From the NCBI GenBank assembly GCA_045537915.1, contig JAZSQK010000059.1:1-47935 (forward strand): DNA of 47,935 nucleotides. The letters run 5' to 3'. The notes under the pieces were generated by a model. The model saw only the letters and a list, made by a program, of their open reading frames with translations, made no database searches and was not told the origin of the DNA. The position numbers and the translations under genes were made by a program. Shown here in pieces: positions 1 to 7,618 of the stretch (within the stretch, counting starts at the first letter, position 1; every line of letters begins with the position of its first letter). This DNA is from SFWF01 sp045537915 (lineage in GTDB: Bacteria > Bacillota > Clostridia > Oscillospirales > Acutalibacteraceae).

Positions 1-421
1 AATACAAAATTTGTGTTATCATAGATGATGTGGTCGTCTTCCCGTGGGTTCCGCACACACCCACGACATTATTATACTGACGTGTAAGTGCACCTAGTAC
101 CTGAGATCTTTCCAACAAAGGAATGCCCCTTTGGGCCGCCGCCACTCGTTCAGGGTTATCTTCAGAAATAGCTGCAGAGTATATAACCAGTTCTGAGTCG
201 TTAATATTTTCTGCTCTATGTCCCATATACACCTTTATACCCATATTTCTTATGCGGTTAAGCGTATCCCCTTCGTTGTTATCGGAGCCGCTGATGCAGT
301 ATCCTTTTGTATGAAGAATTTCGGCTATAGGACACATACCCGAGCCACCTATTCCTATCATATGAATTTTACTTATCCCATTAAGCAGTTTATCAGTACC
401 TCTGATTTCTTTCACAAGCAT
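1..421 (-). CDS. murC: UDP-N-acetylmuramate--L-alanine ligase, N-terminal part (cut by window edge)
   Basis: Mur ligase that adds L-Ala to UDP-MurNAc in cytoplasmic peptidoglycan precursor synthesis. Only about the first 140 residues are present. Read on the minus strand, the N-terminal Rossmann motif HMIGIGGSGM near residue 20 and the ATP-binding P-loop GVCGTHGKTTT near residue 122 are both visible and are typical of MurC rather than MurD/E/F. The ATG at 421 has an AAGAGGT only two bases upstream, so the GTG two codons in (415) has better spacing and may be the true start. The gene diverges from ileS. The rest of the protein (central ATPase and C-terminal domain) lies outside the window. Confidence 0.93.
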   Translation of the reverse strand, partial: MLVKEIRGTDKLLNGISKIHMIGIGGSGMCPIAEILHTKGYCISGSDNNEGDTLNRIRNMGIKVYMGHRAENINDSELVIYSAAISEDNPERVAAAQRGIPLLERSQVLGALTRQYNNVVGVCGTHGKTTTSSMITQILY

Positions 422-450
422 TACCTCTTAACAAAAATGTCATATCTTCA

Positions 451-575
451 TTATAATTGAATAGACTAGGCGAAACAAGCCTGTTTCGCCGCAAAATCTT
501 TGATTTTGCGACAAATTTTTATAAAATTTGTCCCTTTCAATTGAAATGCGTTTCGACTAACTACAATCATTATAA
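451..575. repeat. MITE-like cluster of consecutive hairpins
   Basis: About 125 bp between murC and ileS consist almost wholly of inverted repeats. In order they are a 9-bp stem (469-477/482-490), an 8-bp stem (491-498/502-509), a 10-bp stem (510-519/523-532) and a 12-bp palindrome (535-546). They are enclosed by imperfect 26-bp ends that both begin TTATAAT and finish with CGAAAC (451-476 and the complement of 550-575). No reading frame is present. This architecture fits a non-autonomous repeat element or a structured untranslated RNA. Which one cannot be decided from one copy. Confidence 0.55.
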
Positions 576-611
576 CGAATAGTTTATACCAAAATTTTAG
601 GAGATTTTCAA

Positions 612-3413
612 ATGGAAGAGCGAGATTATAACAAAACACTTAACCTACCTGTGACAGAGTTCCCGATGAGAGCAGGACTTCCTACCAGAGAGCCCGAAGC
701 ACTGGCAAAATGGCAGGAGGAGGACGTATACGGAGAGCTTATGAAGAAAAATGAGGGAAAGCCCTCATACATTCTTCACGACGGTCCTCCCTATGCAAAC
801 GGAATTATCCATCTCGGAACGGCATTGAATAAGTCGCTTAAGGATTTTGTTGTAAGATATAAGAATATGACCGGATATAAGGCTCCTTATGTTCCGGGCT
901 ATGATACACACGGTCTGCCCACCGAGCTGAAGGCCCGAAAGGCTGCAGGAATGAAGTCAGGAGAGAGAATCTCGGCTTTAGAGCTTCGCCGTATGTGTAA
1001 GGATTTTGCGGTAAACTTTGCAGAGGAGCAGAGAAAGCAGTTTGAGCGTCTCGGTGTTCTCGGCGAGTGGGATAATCCTTATCTTACCCTAAAGCCCGAA
1101 TATGTTGCAAAACAGGTCGAGGTTTTCGGTGAAATGGCAAATAAGGGCTACATCTATAAGGGCCTAAAGCCTGTTTATTGGTGTGCCGACTGTCAGACGG
1201 CTCTTGCCGAGGCAGAAATCGAATATGCCGAGGATCCCTGCTATTCTATTTATGTAAAATTCCCCGTCAAAGACGATAAGGGAGTGCTTTCGGCTGCAGG
1301 TGTTGACCCCGCTAAGACCTATTTCGTCATCTGGACAACTACCACCTGGACTCTACCTGCAAACCTTGCAATATGCCTTGGCCCTGATTATGAATATTCG
1401 GTAATCAAGTCGGGCGATGAGTTTTATATTATGGCATCTGAACTTGCCGACGGCGCTATGGCTGCCGCAGAGAAAACCGACTACGAAACTGTCGCAAAGT
1501 TAAAGGGCCGTGACTTTGAATATATGGTAGCAAAGCACCCCTTTATCGACAGAGAATCCTTGATAATCGTAGGCGACCACGTAACCTTGGAGAGCGGTAC
1601 AGGATGCGTTCATACGGCTCCCGGCCACGGTGTCGATGACTTTGAGGTCTGTCGCAGATACGATGAGATAGGAATGGTTGTTCCTGTCGACAACAAGGGC
1701 GTTCTGACCGAGGAGGCAGGAATCTTCGCAGGCTATCCTACCGAAGAGGCAAACAAGAAGATTGCCGTATGGCTTGATGAAAACGGTTATCTTTTCGCCC
1801 TTAAAAAGATTATCCACCAGTATCCGCACTGTTGGAGATGTAAACAGCCCATTCTTTTCCGAGCTACAGAGCAGTGGTTCTGCTCAATCTCTGCCTTTGC
1901 CGATAAGGCTTGTGAGGAGATTGCAAAGGTAAGATGGGTGCCCGAGTGGGGCGAGGGAAGAATTACCGGAATGGTAAGAGACCGCTCTGACTGGTGTATT
2001 TCCCGTCAGCGTACCTGGGGTGTACCGATTCCGATGTTCTACTGCACCTCCTGCGGCAAGGAATATATAAACGAAGAGTCTATCGCCAAGGTTTCGGCCA
2101 TCTTCAGAGAAAAGGGGGCAGATGCTTGGCACGAGCTGACTGCCGCCGAGCTTATGCCCGAGGGCGCAAAATGCGAGTGCGGCTGCGGCGAATTCAAAAA
2201 AGAAACCGACATTATGGACGTATGGTTCGATTCGGGTGTTTCTCACGCCGCTGTTTGCGGTAACAGAGATTACCTCGGTACTCCTGCCGACCTTTATCTC
2301 GAGGGCGCCGACCAGTACAGAGGATGGTTCCAGTCATCACTTCTCACAGCGGTTGCCACAAAGGGCGTTGCTCCCTATAAAACGGTTGTTACTCACGGAT
2401 GGGTTGTTGACGGAGAGGGCAAGAAGATGTCTAAATCTATCGGAAATGTTATCATTCCCGACGATGTCGTAAAGCAGTACGGAGCAGACATTCTTCGTCT
2501 TTGGGTTGCTTCATCCGATTATCATGCAGATATCCGTGTTTCACAGGATATTTTAAAGCAGCTTTCCGAAATTTACAGAAAAATCAGAAATACCGCAAGA
2601 TTTATCCTCGGTAATATTTCTGACTTTAATCCCGATACCGATATGGTTTCAAACACCGCTCTTGAGGAGATTGACCATTGGGCTTTAATGCGTCTTGACG
2701 AGGTGGTTAAGACCTGCCGAGAGGCCTACGATAACTTTGAATACCATATTATTTTCCACGCAATCCACAACTTCTGCGTAATAGATATGTCTAACTTCTA
2801 TCTTGATGTACTCAAAGACAGACTTTACGTTGAAGCAAAGGACAGCCAGACAAGACGTGCCGCACAGACCGCTATGTATAAGATACTTGACATTCTCTGC
2901 CGTCTTGTTTCTCCCATACTTGCATTTACGGCTGACGAAATCTGGCAGTTTATGCCTCACACTGCCGACTGCGATGCAAGACATGTTGTTTACAATGAGA
3001 TTCCCGAGGCAAAGGGAGAATATGATATAGACTTTATGGCTCGCTGGGACAGAATTCACGAGATGCGTGAGGATGTCAAGAAGGCGCTCGAACTTGCTCG
3101 TGCCGATAAGGTAATCGGCGCTGCTCTCGATGCAAAGGTTACCCTTTATGCCGAGGGTGAGCTTTTCAACTTTGCAAAATCGGTTGAAGATATGCTTAAA
3201 ACCGTATTTATGGTTTCCGAGTTCGAGCTCGTAGAGGGCAAGGGCGGAAGCTTTACGGGCGAAGTAGAGGGAATGAGCGTTACCGCCGAGCACGCAAGCG
3301 GAGAAAAGTGCGCTCGTTGCTGGTCCTTCGGCAAGGTTGGAACCGATGCCGAGCATCCTACAATCTGCGCTCGTTGCGCCTCGGTTGTAAAAACAATAGA
3401 TTTTGCAGAGTAA
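612..3413 (+). CDS. ileS: Isoleucyl-tRNA synthetase
   Basis: Charges tRNA-Ile with isoleucine in the cytoplasm. At 933 aa it has normal bacterial IleS length. The class I signature appears as HLGTALN (about residue 66) and KMSKS (about residue 605). An editing insertion lies between them, and a C-terminal zinc finger has CxxC pairs near residues 900 and 920. That finger marks the bacterial IleS type. AGGAG at 600-604 lies 7 bases before the ATG. It is the first gene of a tightly packed run ending at 7500. No T-box leader, which often controls ileS in Firmicutes, was found in the 190 bases upstream. That space holds the hairpin cluster instead. Confidence 0.98.
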   Translation: MEERDYNKTLNLPVTEFPMRAGLPTREPEALAKWQEEDVYGELMKKNEGKPSYILHDGPPYANGIIHLGTALNKSLKDFVVRYKNMTGYKAPYVPGYDTHGLPTELKARKAAGMKSGERISALELRRMCKDFAVNFAEEQRKQFERLGVLGEWDNPYLTLKPEYVAKQVEVFGEMANKGYIYKGLKPVYWCADCQTALAEAEIEYAEDPCYSIYVKFPVKDDKGVLSAAGVDPAKTYFVIWTTTTWTLPANLAICLGPDYEYSVIKSGDEFYIMASELADGAMAAAEKTDYETVAKLKGRDFEYMVAKHPFIDRESLIIVGDHVTLESGTGCVHTAPGHGVDDFEVCRRYDEIGMVVPVDNKGVLTEEAGIFAGYPTEEANKKIAVWLDENGYLFALKKIIHQYPHCWRCKQPILFRATEQWFCSISAFADKACEEIAKVRWVPEWGEGRITGMVRDRSDWCISRQRTWGVPIPMFYCTSCGKEYINEESIAKVSAIFREKGADAWHELTAAELMPEGAKCECGCGEFKKETDIMDVWFDSGVSHAAVCGNRDYLGTPADLYLEGADQYRGWFQSSLLTAVATKGVAPYKTVVTHGWVVDGEGKKMSKSIGNVIIPDDVVKQYGADILRLWVASSDYHADIRVSQDILKQLSEIYRKIRNTARFILGNISDFNPDTDMVSNTALEEIDHWALMRLDEVVKTCREAYDNFEYHIIFHAIHNFCVIDMSNFYLDVLKDRLYVEAKDSQTRRAAQTAMYKILDILCRLVSPILAFTADEIWQFMPHTADCDARHVVYNEIPEAKGEYDIDFMARWDRIHEMREDVKKALELARADKVIGAALDAKVTLYAEGELFNFAKSVEDMLKTVFMVSEFELVEGKGGSFTGEVEGMSVTAEHASGEKCARCWSFGKVGTDAEHPTICARCASVVKTIDFAE

Positions 3414-3444
3414 TTTAAAATGAATTAAAGTGAGGAGGAACAGT

Positions 3445-3951
3445 ATGACATATATTTTTGCTGTAATAATGTCGGCTCTGTTTCTTCTTGCTGACCGATT
3501 TACAAAATATCTTGTAACATCCAATATGGAGCTTTATGAGTCAATACCCTTTATCCCCAAATTTATGGATTTTACCTATATCCATAACACAGGGGGAGCC
3601 TGGGGTGTGCTTGGCGGCTATACCTGGCTTCTTGTTGTTACAACAGGGCTCGTAATGCTTTTCTGCCTTGTGTATCTAATAAAAAACGGCAGAAAGAATC
3701 CCCTTCTTTTCTGGGCGCTCTGCCTTATACTGTCGGGCGGCATCGGGAATATGATAGACCGCATATTCAATGAGGGCAGGGTAATTGATTTTCTAAGAAC
3801 CCTTTTTATCGAATTCCCAATATTCAATATTGCCGACTGTGCGGTAGTTATCGGCGCAGGTCTGCTTATTCTTTATTTTGTTATTGATATAATAAAGGAT
3901 GCAAAAGCCGAAAAGAGTAAAAAAGTTAAGGAAGCTGCCGAAAATGAATGA
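3445..3951 (+). CDS. lspA: Lipoprotein signal peptidase (signal peptidase II)
   Basis: Membrane aspartyl protease that cleaves lipoprotein signal peptides before the lipidated cysteine. From the ATG at 3445 (GAGGAGG just upstream; a GTG at 3430 is less likely) it is 168 aa with four hydrophobic segments. The conserved NTGGAWG near residue 48 and the catalytic aspartates in GNMIDR (D105) and FNIAD (D131) are present. The C-terminal tail is lysine-rich. Substrates within this window include the two DUF4874/DUF4832 lipoproteins and the GH25 lipoprotein. Its stop overlaps the start of the next gene. Confidence 0.96.
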   Translation: MTYIFAVIMSALFLLADRFTKYLVTSNMELYESIPFIPKFMDFTYIHNTGGAWGVLGGYTWLLVVTTGLVMLFCLVYLIKNGRKNPLLFWALCLILSGGIGNMIDRIFNEGRVIDFLRTLFIEFPIFNIADCAVVIGAGLLILYFVIDIIKDAKAEKSKKVKEAAENE

Positions 3952-4852
3952 GTATCTGCTTATTTGTGAAGACGGCGGCGAGAGAATAGACAGCTTTATT
4001 GCAAAGAATACCGAGCTTTCACGCTCAAGGGCGGCTTCGCTTATTGAAGAGGGCAGAGTCCTTTTAAACGACCGAGTTGCCGTAAAAAAGGATAAGCTCA
4101 AGGTAGGCGACAGGGTAACGGTCGAGCTGCCCGAAGCGGTGCCCCTTGATGTAAAGGCCGAGGAGATACCTCTGGATATTGTCTATGAGGATAATGACCT
4201 TATAATAGTAAATAAGCCGAAGGGAATGGTTGTCCACCCCGCTGCAGGAAACTACGAGGGAACGCTTGTGAACGCTCTTTTGCACCATTGCGGAGATTCT
4301 CTTTCGGGTATTAACGGGGTTATGCGCCCCGGTATACTTCACAGAATTGATAAGAATACAAGCGGTCTTTTAATGGTGGCAAAAAATGATTTTGCTCATA
4401 CATTTCTGGCCGAACAGATAAAAGAACATAGCTTCACAAGAGAATATGAGGCTGTAGTTCACGGGAATATCAAAACCGAGGATGGTACGGTCAACGCACC
4501 AATCGGCAGACATCCCGTAAAGCGTAAGCAAATGGCTGTTACCGATAAAAACTCCAAGGAGGCGGTAACGCATTATACCGTTTTAGATAGGTTTGGAGAT
4601 TTTACTTATATCAGATGCCGTCTCGAAACAGGACGAACCCATCAGATAAGGGTGCATATGGCATATATCGGACATGCAGTTGCAGGAGACGATGTATACG
4701 GTCCTAAAAAAAGTGCGTCAGGGCTTGTAGGCCAGTGTCTCCACGCTAAAAAGATAGGCTTTATTCATCCTGTAACAAAGGAGTATATGGAGTTCGAAAG
4801 TGAGCTTCCCGAATATTTTACAAGTTTTTTAAGAAGGTGCGGCAATAAATAA
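3944..4852 (+). CDS. rluD: RluA/RluD-family 23S rRNA pseudouridine synthase
   Basis: Isomerises uridine to pseudouridine in rRNA. The ATG at 3944 overlaps the lspA stop and gives 302 aa. An upstream in-frame start at 3899 would lie deep inside lspA and is unlikely. An N-terminal S4 RNA-binding domain (about residues 12-75) is followed by the catalytic domain, with the family signature HRIDKNTSGLL holding the catalytic Asp. GRTHQIRVHM lies further on. The lspA-rluD pair is the common Firmicutes order (B. subtilis ylyB follows lspA). The family is certain. Which uridines it modifies is inferred from synteny. Confidence 0.92.
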   Translation: MNEYLLICEDGGERIDSFIAKNTELSRSRAASLIEEGRVLLNDRVAVKKDKLKVGDRVTVELPEAVPLDVKAEEIPLDIVYEDNDLIIVNKPKGMVVHPAAGNYEGTLVNALLHHCGDSLSGINGVMRPGILHRIDKNTSGLLMVAKNDFAHTFLAEQIKEHSFTREYEAVVHGNIKTEDGTVNAPIGRHPVKRKQMAVTDKNSKEAVTHYTVLDRFGDFTYIRCRLETGRTHQIRVHMAYIGHAVAGDDVYGPKKSASGLVGQCLHAKKIGFIHPVTKEYMEFESELPEYFTSFLRRCGNK

Positions 4853-5697
4853 TGGGAATATTCAGCGGATGTTTACTTGCGAGTGATGTAGATGAAACTC
4901 TCTACTGCGAGGGAAAAATACCCGAAAAAAACCTCGAAAAGATAGATTTTTTTATTAAAGAGGGCGGCATTTTTGCGCTCTCCTCGGGCAGAAGCCGAGA
5001 GGCGCTTGGCCCTGTGCTAAGGCATATAGATAAAAGCAAGGTCGGTCCCAGTGTTACCTTTAACGGAGCATTTACCTACGATTTTTCAAAGGACGAGATA
5101 TTGGCGCAAAAGCTTATTTGCGACAGGGAAAAAGAGCTTGTAAAATATGTTGCCCAAAATATGCCTGATATAGGAATAGAGGTACATACAAGGGATGTCT
5201 GTTATGTTCCCAACAGAACCGACTATACCGATGACCACGAGGAATATGAGTGTATAGCGGCAAGATTTGAGAGTTTTGAAGCAATAAAAAATCTCGATTG
5301 GCTTAAGGTGCTTTATCTGCCTTGCTCGGTCGAGCGACGGCTTGAACTCAGGAAAATTGCAGAAGATTTTTCAGACAAAACCAGTGTTTTTTATGATAGC
5401 TCTGCGGTCATTGTCGGCAATCGACAAAACTATCTTGAACAGATGGAAAGTTCGGTTTCAAAGGGTAATGCACTTTATGAGCTTCGTGAAAAGCTTGGGA
5501 TAAAAAAAGGCGGTCTTTTTGCTATAGGAGATTACTATAACGACCTGTCTATGCTTAAAGAGGCTGATGTTGCAGCCGTAACCGAGGGCGCACCCGACGA
5601 TTTAAAACAAATGGCTGAGTATATAACCTGTTCCTGCACAGATGGTGCAGTAGCAGATTTTATAGATTATTTAACAAATAATAAATTTGGAGGATAA
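4852..5697 (+). CDS. Cof-type HAD-superfamily hydrolase
   Basis: Predicted cytoplasmic phosphatase of sugar phosphates or related metabolites, 281 aa. HAD motif I is DVDETL with nucleophile D12 and acid D14. Motif II is SSGRS, a motif III lysine lies in SKGNAL, and motif IV is GDYYNDLSML near residue 227. The cap between motifs II and III is of the C2 (Cof) kind. The start overlaps the rluD stop by one base and the next gene begins 2 bases after its stop, so it is co-transcribed with transketolase. A role in sugar-phosphate metabolism is plausible, but the substrate cannot be read from sequence. Confidence 0.88.
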   Translation: MGIFSGCLLASDVDETLYCEGKIPEKNLEKIDFFIKEGGIFALSSGRSREALGPVLRHIDKSKVGPSVTFNGAFTYDFSKDEILAQKLICDREKELVKYVAQNMPDIGIEVHTRDVCYVPNRTDYTDDHEEYECIAARFESFEAIKNLDWLKVLYLPCSVERRLELRKIAEDFSDKTSVFYDSSAVIVGNRQNYLEQMESSVSKGNALYELREKLGIKKGGLFAIGDYYNDLSMLKEADVAAVTEGAPDDLKQMAEYITCSCTDGAVADFIDYLTNNKFGG

Positions 5698-5699
5698 AA

Positions 5700-6539
5700 A
5701 TGGACGCAAACAAAGTAAAACAACTCGAAACAATGTCTCTCAAAATCAGAAGAAGCATCATTGATTCGATACATAGTGCAAAAGCAGGTCATCCCGGCGG
5801 CTCTATGTCTATCGCTGATGTAATGACCTATCTATATTTTGAGAAAATGAACATCGATCCCAACGAGCCCCGTAAGGCCGACCGTGACCGTCTTGTTCTT
5901 TCAAAGGGACATGCAGCACCGGTGCTCTATGCAACACTTGCACACAGAGGCTTCTTCCCTGTAGAAGAGCTTCTTACACTCCGCAAGACCGATTCTCGCC
6001 TTGAGGGACATCCCGATATGAAGCATATCCCGGGAGTAGACATGTCCTCGGGCTCACTCGGACAGGGAATCTCTGCCGCTTGCGGTATGGCGCTTTCTGC
6101 AAAGCACTTCGGCGACAGCTTCCGTGTTTACACCATTCTCGGCGACGGTGAGTGTGAAGAGGGTCAGGTCTGGGAGGCAGCAATGTTTGCAGGCAATAAA
6201 AAGCTTTCAAACCTTACCGCCTTTATCGACTTTAACGGACTTCAGATAGACGGCTCGGTAGAAGAGGTTAACTCTCCCGCACCTATCGACAAGAAGTTTG
6301 AGGCTTTTGGTTGGAATGTTATCGTTATAAACGGACACGACTTTAATGAGATCGAGGCCGCTGTTGCAGCTGCTGAAAAACAGACCGAGAAGCCGACCGC
6401 TATAGTTATGAATACCGTAAAGGGCAGAGGCGTTTCCTTTATGGAAAATCAGTGCGGATGGCACGGTAAGGCTCCTAATGACGAACAGTATGAATTGGCA
6501 GTAGCAGAGCTTGACAAACAGCTCGAGGCTTTAAAATAA
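5700..6539 (+). CDS. Transketolase, N-terminal (thiamine diphosphate-binding) subunit
   Basis: First half of a two-gene transketolase of the non-oxidative pentose phosphate pathway, 279 aa. The ThDP-binding motif starts with GDGECEEGQ near residue 148 and ends with the Asn of FIDFNGLQ near residue 178. KGHAAPVLYATLAHRG near residue 70 is typical of the split form. GGAGG precedes the ATG. The C-terminal subunit follows 13 bases later with its own Shine-Dalgarno, so the enzyme is a heteromer rather than a frameshifted fusion. This arrangement is common in Clostridia and archaea. Confidence 0.96.
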   Translation: MDANKVKQLETMSLKIRRSIIDSIHSAKAGHPGGSMSIADVMTYLYFEKMNIDPNEPRKADRDRLVLSKGHAAPVLYATLAHRGFFPVEELLTLRKTDSRLEGHPDMKHIPGVDMSSGSLGQGISAACGMALSAKHFGDSFRVYTILGDGECEEGQVWEAAMFAGNKKLSNLTAFIDFNGLQIDGSVEEVNSPAPIDKKFEAFGWNVIVINGHDFNEIEAAVAAAEKQTEKPTAIVMNTVKGRGVSFMENQCGWHGKAPNDEQYELAVAELDKQLEALK

Positions 6540-6552
6540 GGAGGCAACAGTA

Positions 6553-7500
6553 ATGGCAGATGTAAAGAAAATGGCTACAAGAGATGCCTACGGCGCAGCT
6601 CTTGTTGAACTCGGACAAGAAAGAGATGACTTTATAGTGCTTGATGCCGACCTGGCTGAAGCAACAAAAACAGGCGCATTTAAAAAGGCCTTTCCCGAAA
6701 GATTTTACGATTGCGGAATCGCAGAGCAGAATATGATAAGCATTGCTGCAGGTATTGCCGCTACAGGCAAAAAGGTTTTTGCAAGTTCTTTTGCAATGTT
6801 TGCCGCAGGCAGAGCCTTTGAGCAGGTAAGAAACTCTGTGGGCTATCCCCATCTCAATGTTATCATCGGCGCTACACACGCAGGTATTTCGGTTGGCGAG
6901 GACGGCGCTACACATCAGTGCTGCGAGGACATAGCTCTTATGCGCACAATCCCCGGTATGACCATAATCAACCCCTGTGATGCGGTTGAAGCAAGACTCG
7001 CAATCAGAGCTGCAATCGACCATAACGGTCCTGTTTATATGCGCTTTGGAAGACTTGCTCTCCCGATGGTTTTCGATGATGACTATAAGTTTGAAATCGG
7101 AAAGGGAGTAGAGCTTCGTGAGGGAAGCGATGTTACTATCGTTGCTTCGGGACTTATGGTAGCAGAGGCTCTTGAGGCTCACGAGCTTCTTAAGACCGAA
7201 GGAATCAGCGCAAGGGTTATCAATATTGCTACAATCAAGCCGCTTGATGAAGAAATCATCATTAAGGCTGCAAAGGAAACAGGCGCTATCGTTACCGCAG
7301 AGGAACACTCGGTAATCGGAGGACTCGGAAGTGCCGTTTGCGATGCTTTAGCCCAGACCTGTCCCGTACCCGTTCTTAAGGTTGGCGTAAACGACACCTT
7401 CGGAACATCGGGCCCTGCCGCAGAACTGCTTGACAGGTTCGGTCTTCGTGCAAAGGATATCGCCGAAAAAGCAAAGGCAGCTTTAAACCTTAAAAAATAA
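6553..7500 (+). CDS. Transketolase, C-terminal (pyrimidine-binding) subunit
   Basis: Second half of the split transketolase, 315 aa. It has the pyrimidine-binding domain with GIAEQNMISIAAGIA (the Glu contacts the thiamine aminopyrimidine) and SFAMFAAGRAFEQVRN. The C-terminal transketolase domain contains VTAEEHSVIGGLGSAV. AGGAGGCAACAGTA lies just before the ATG. It is the last gene of the ileS operon and is followed by a strong terminator. A DXS-like assignment is excluded because that enzyme is a single 600-aa chain. Confidence 0.96.
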   Translation: MADVKKMATRDAYGAALVELGQERDDFIVLDADLAEATKTGAFKKAFPERFYDCGIAEQNMISIAAGIAATGKKVFASSFAMFAAGRAFEQVRNSVGYPHLNVIIGATHAGISVGEDGATHQCCEDIALMRTIPGMTIINPCDAVEARLAIRAAIDHNGPVYMRFGRLALPMVFDDDYKFEIGKGVELREGSDVTIVASGLMVAEALEAHELLKTEGISARVINIATIKPLDEEIIIKAAKETGAIVTAEEHSVIGGLGSAVCDALAQTCPVPVLKVGVNDTFGTSGPAAELLDRFGLRAKDIAEKAKAALNLKK

Positions 7501-7512
7501 TAAAAAACAGTT

Positions 7513-7541
7513 AAAACGGAAGCTTTTGCTTCCGTTTTTTA
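7513..7541 (+). terminator. Rho-independent terminator after the transketolase genes
   Basis: An 11-bp stem (7513-7523 with 7528-7538) with a 4-base loop is followed by a T run. It closes the ileS-to-transketolase operon. Confidence 0.93.
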
Positions 7542-7570
7542 TTGAAAAATCAATAAATATTTGATATAAT
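7542..7570 (+). promoter_or_regulatory. Sigma-A promoter for recJ operon
   Basis: TTGAAA (7542-7547), a 17-base spacer and a perfect TATAAT (7565-7570), directly after the preceding terminator and about 50 bases before the recJ start. Confidence 0.75.
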
Positions 7571-7618
7571 ATTCTTTATAATAGGATAAATGTTTTTGTT
7601 TATAAGGGAGGGAGAAAA

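Noticed and set aside
123..460. Plus-strand coding frames at the window start
   Set aside because: They are shadows of murC, whose minus-strand motifs are unmistakable, and have no ribosome-binding sites.
422..611. T-box leader for ileS
   Set aside because: No specifier stem, AG bulge or conserved TGGNACCGCG T-box sequence is present. The region is too short and is filled by the hairpin cluster.
2685..3524. Long minus-strand frame of 279 codons
   Set aside because: It lies opposite ileS and lspA, has no recognisable motif, and is a product of codon bias in the true genes.
6475..7308. Long minus-strand frame opposite the transketolase C subunit
   Set aside because: Cys- and Ser-rich nonsense typical of an antisense frame, with no start signals.
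5700..7500. Frameshifted single transketolase gene
   Set aside because: Each half has its own Shine-Dalgarno and start and complete domain ends. The split form is normal in Clostridia.
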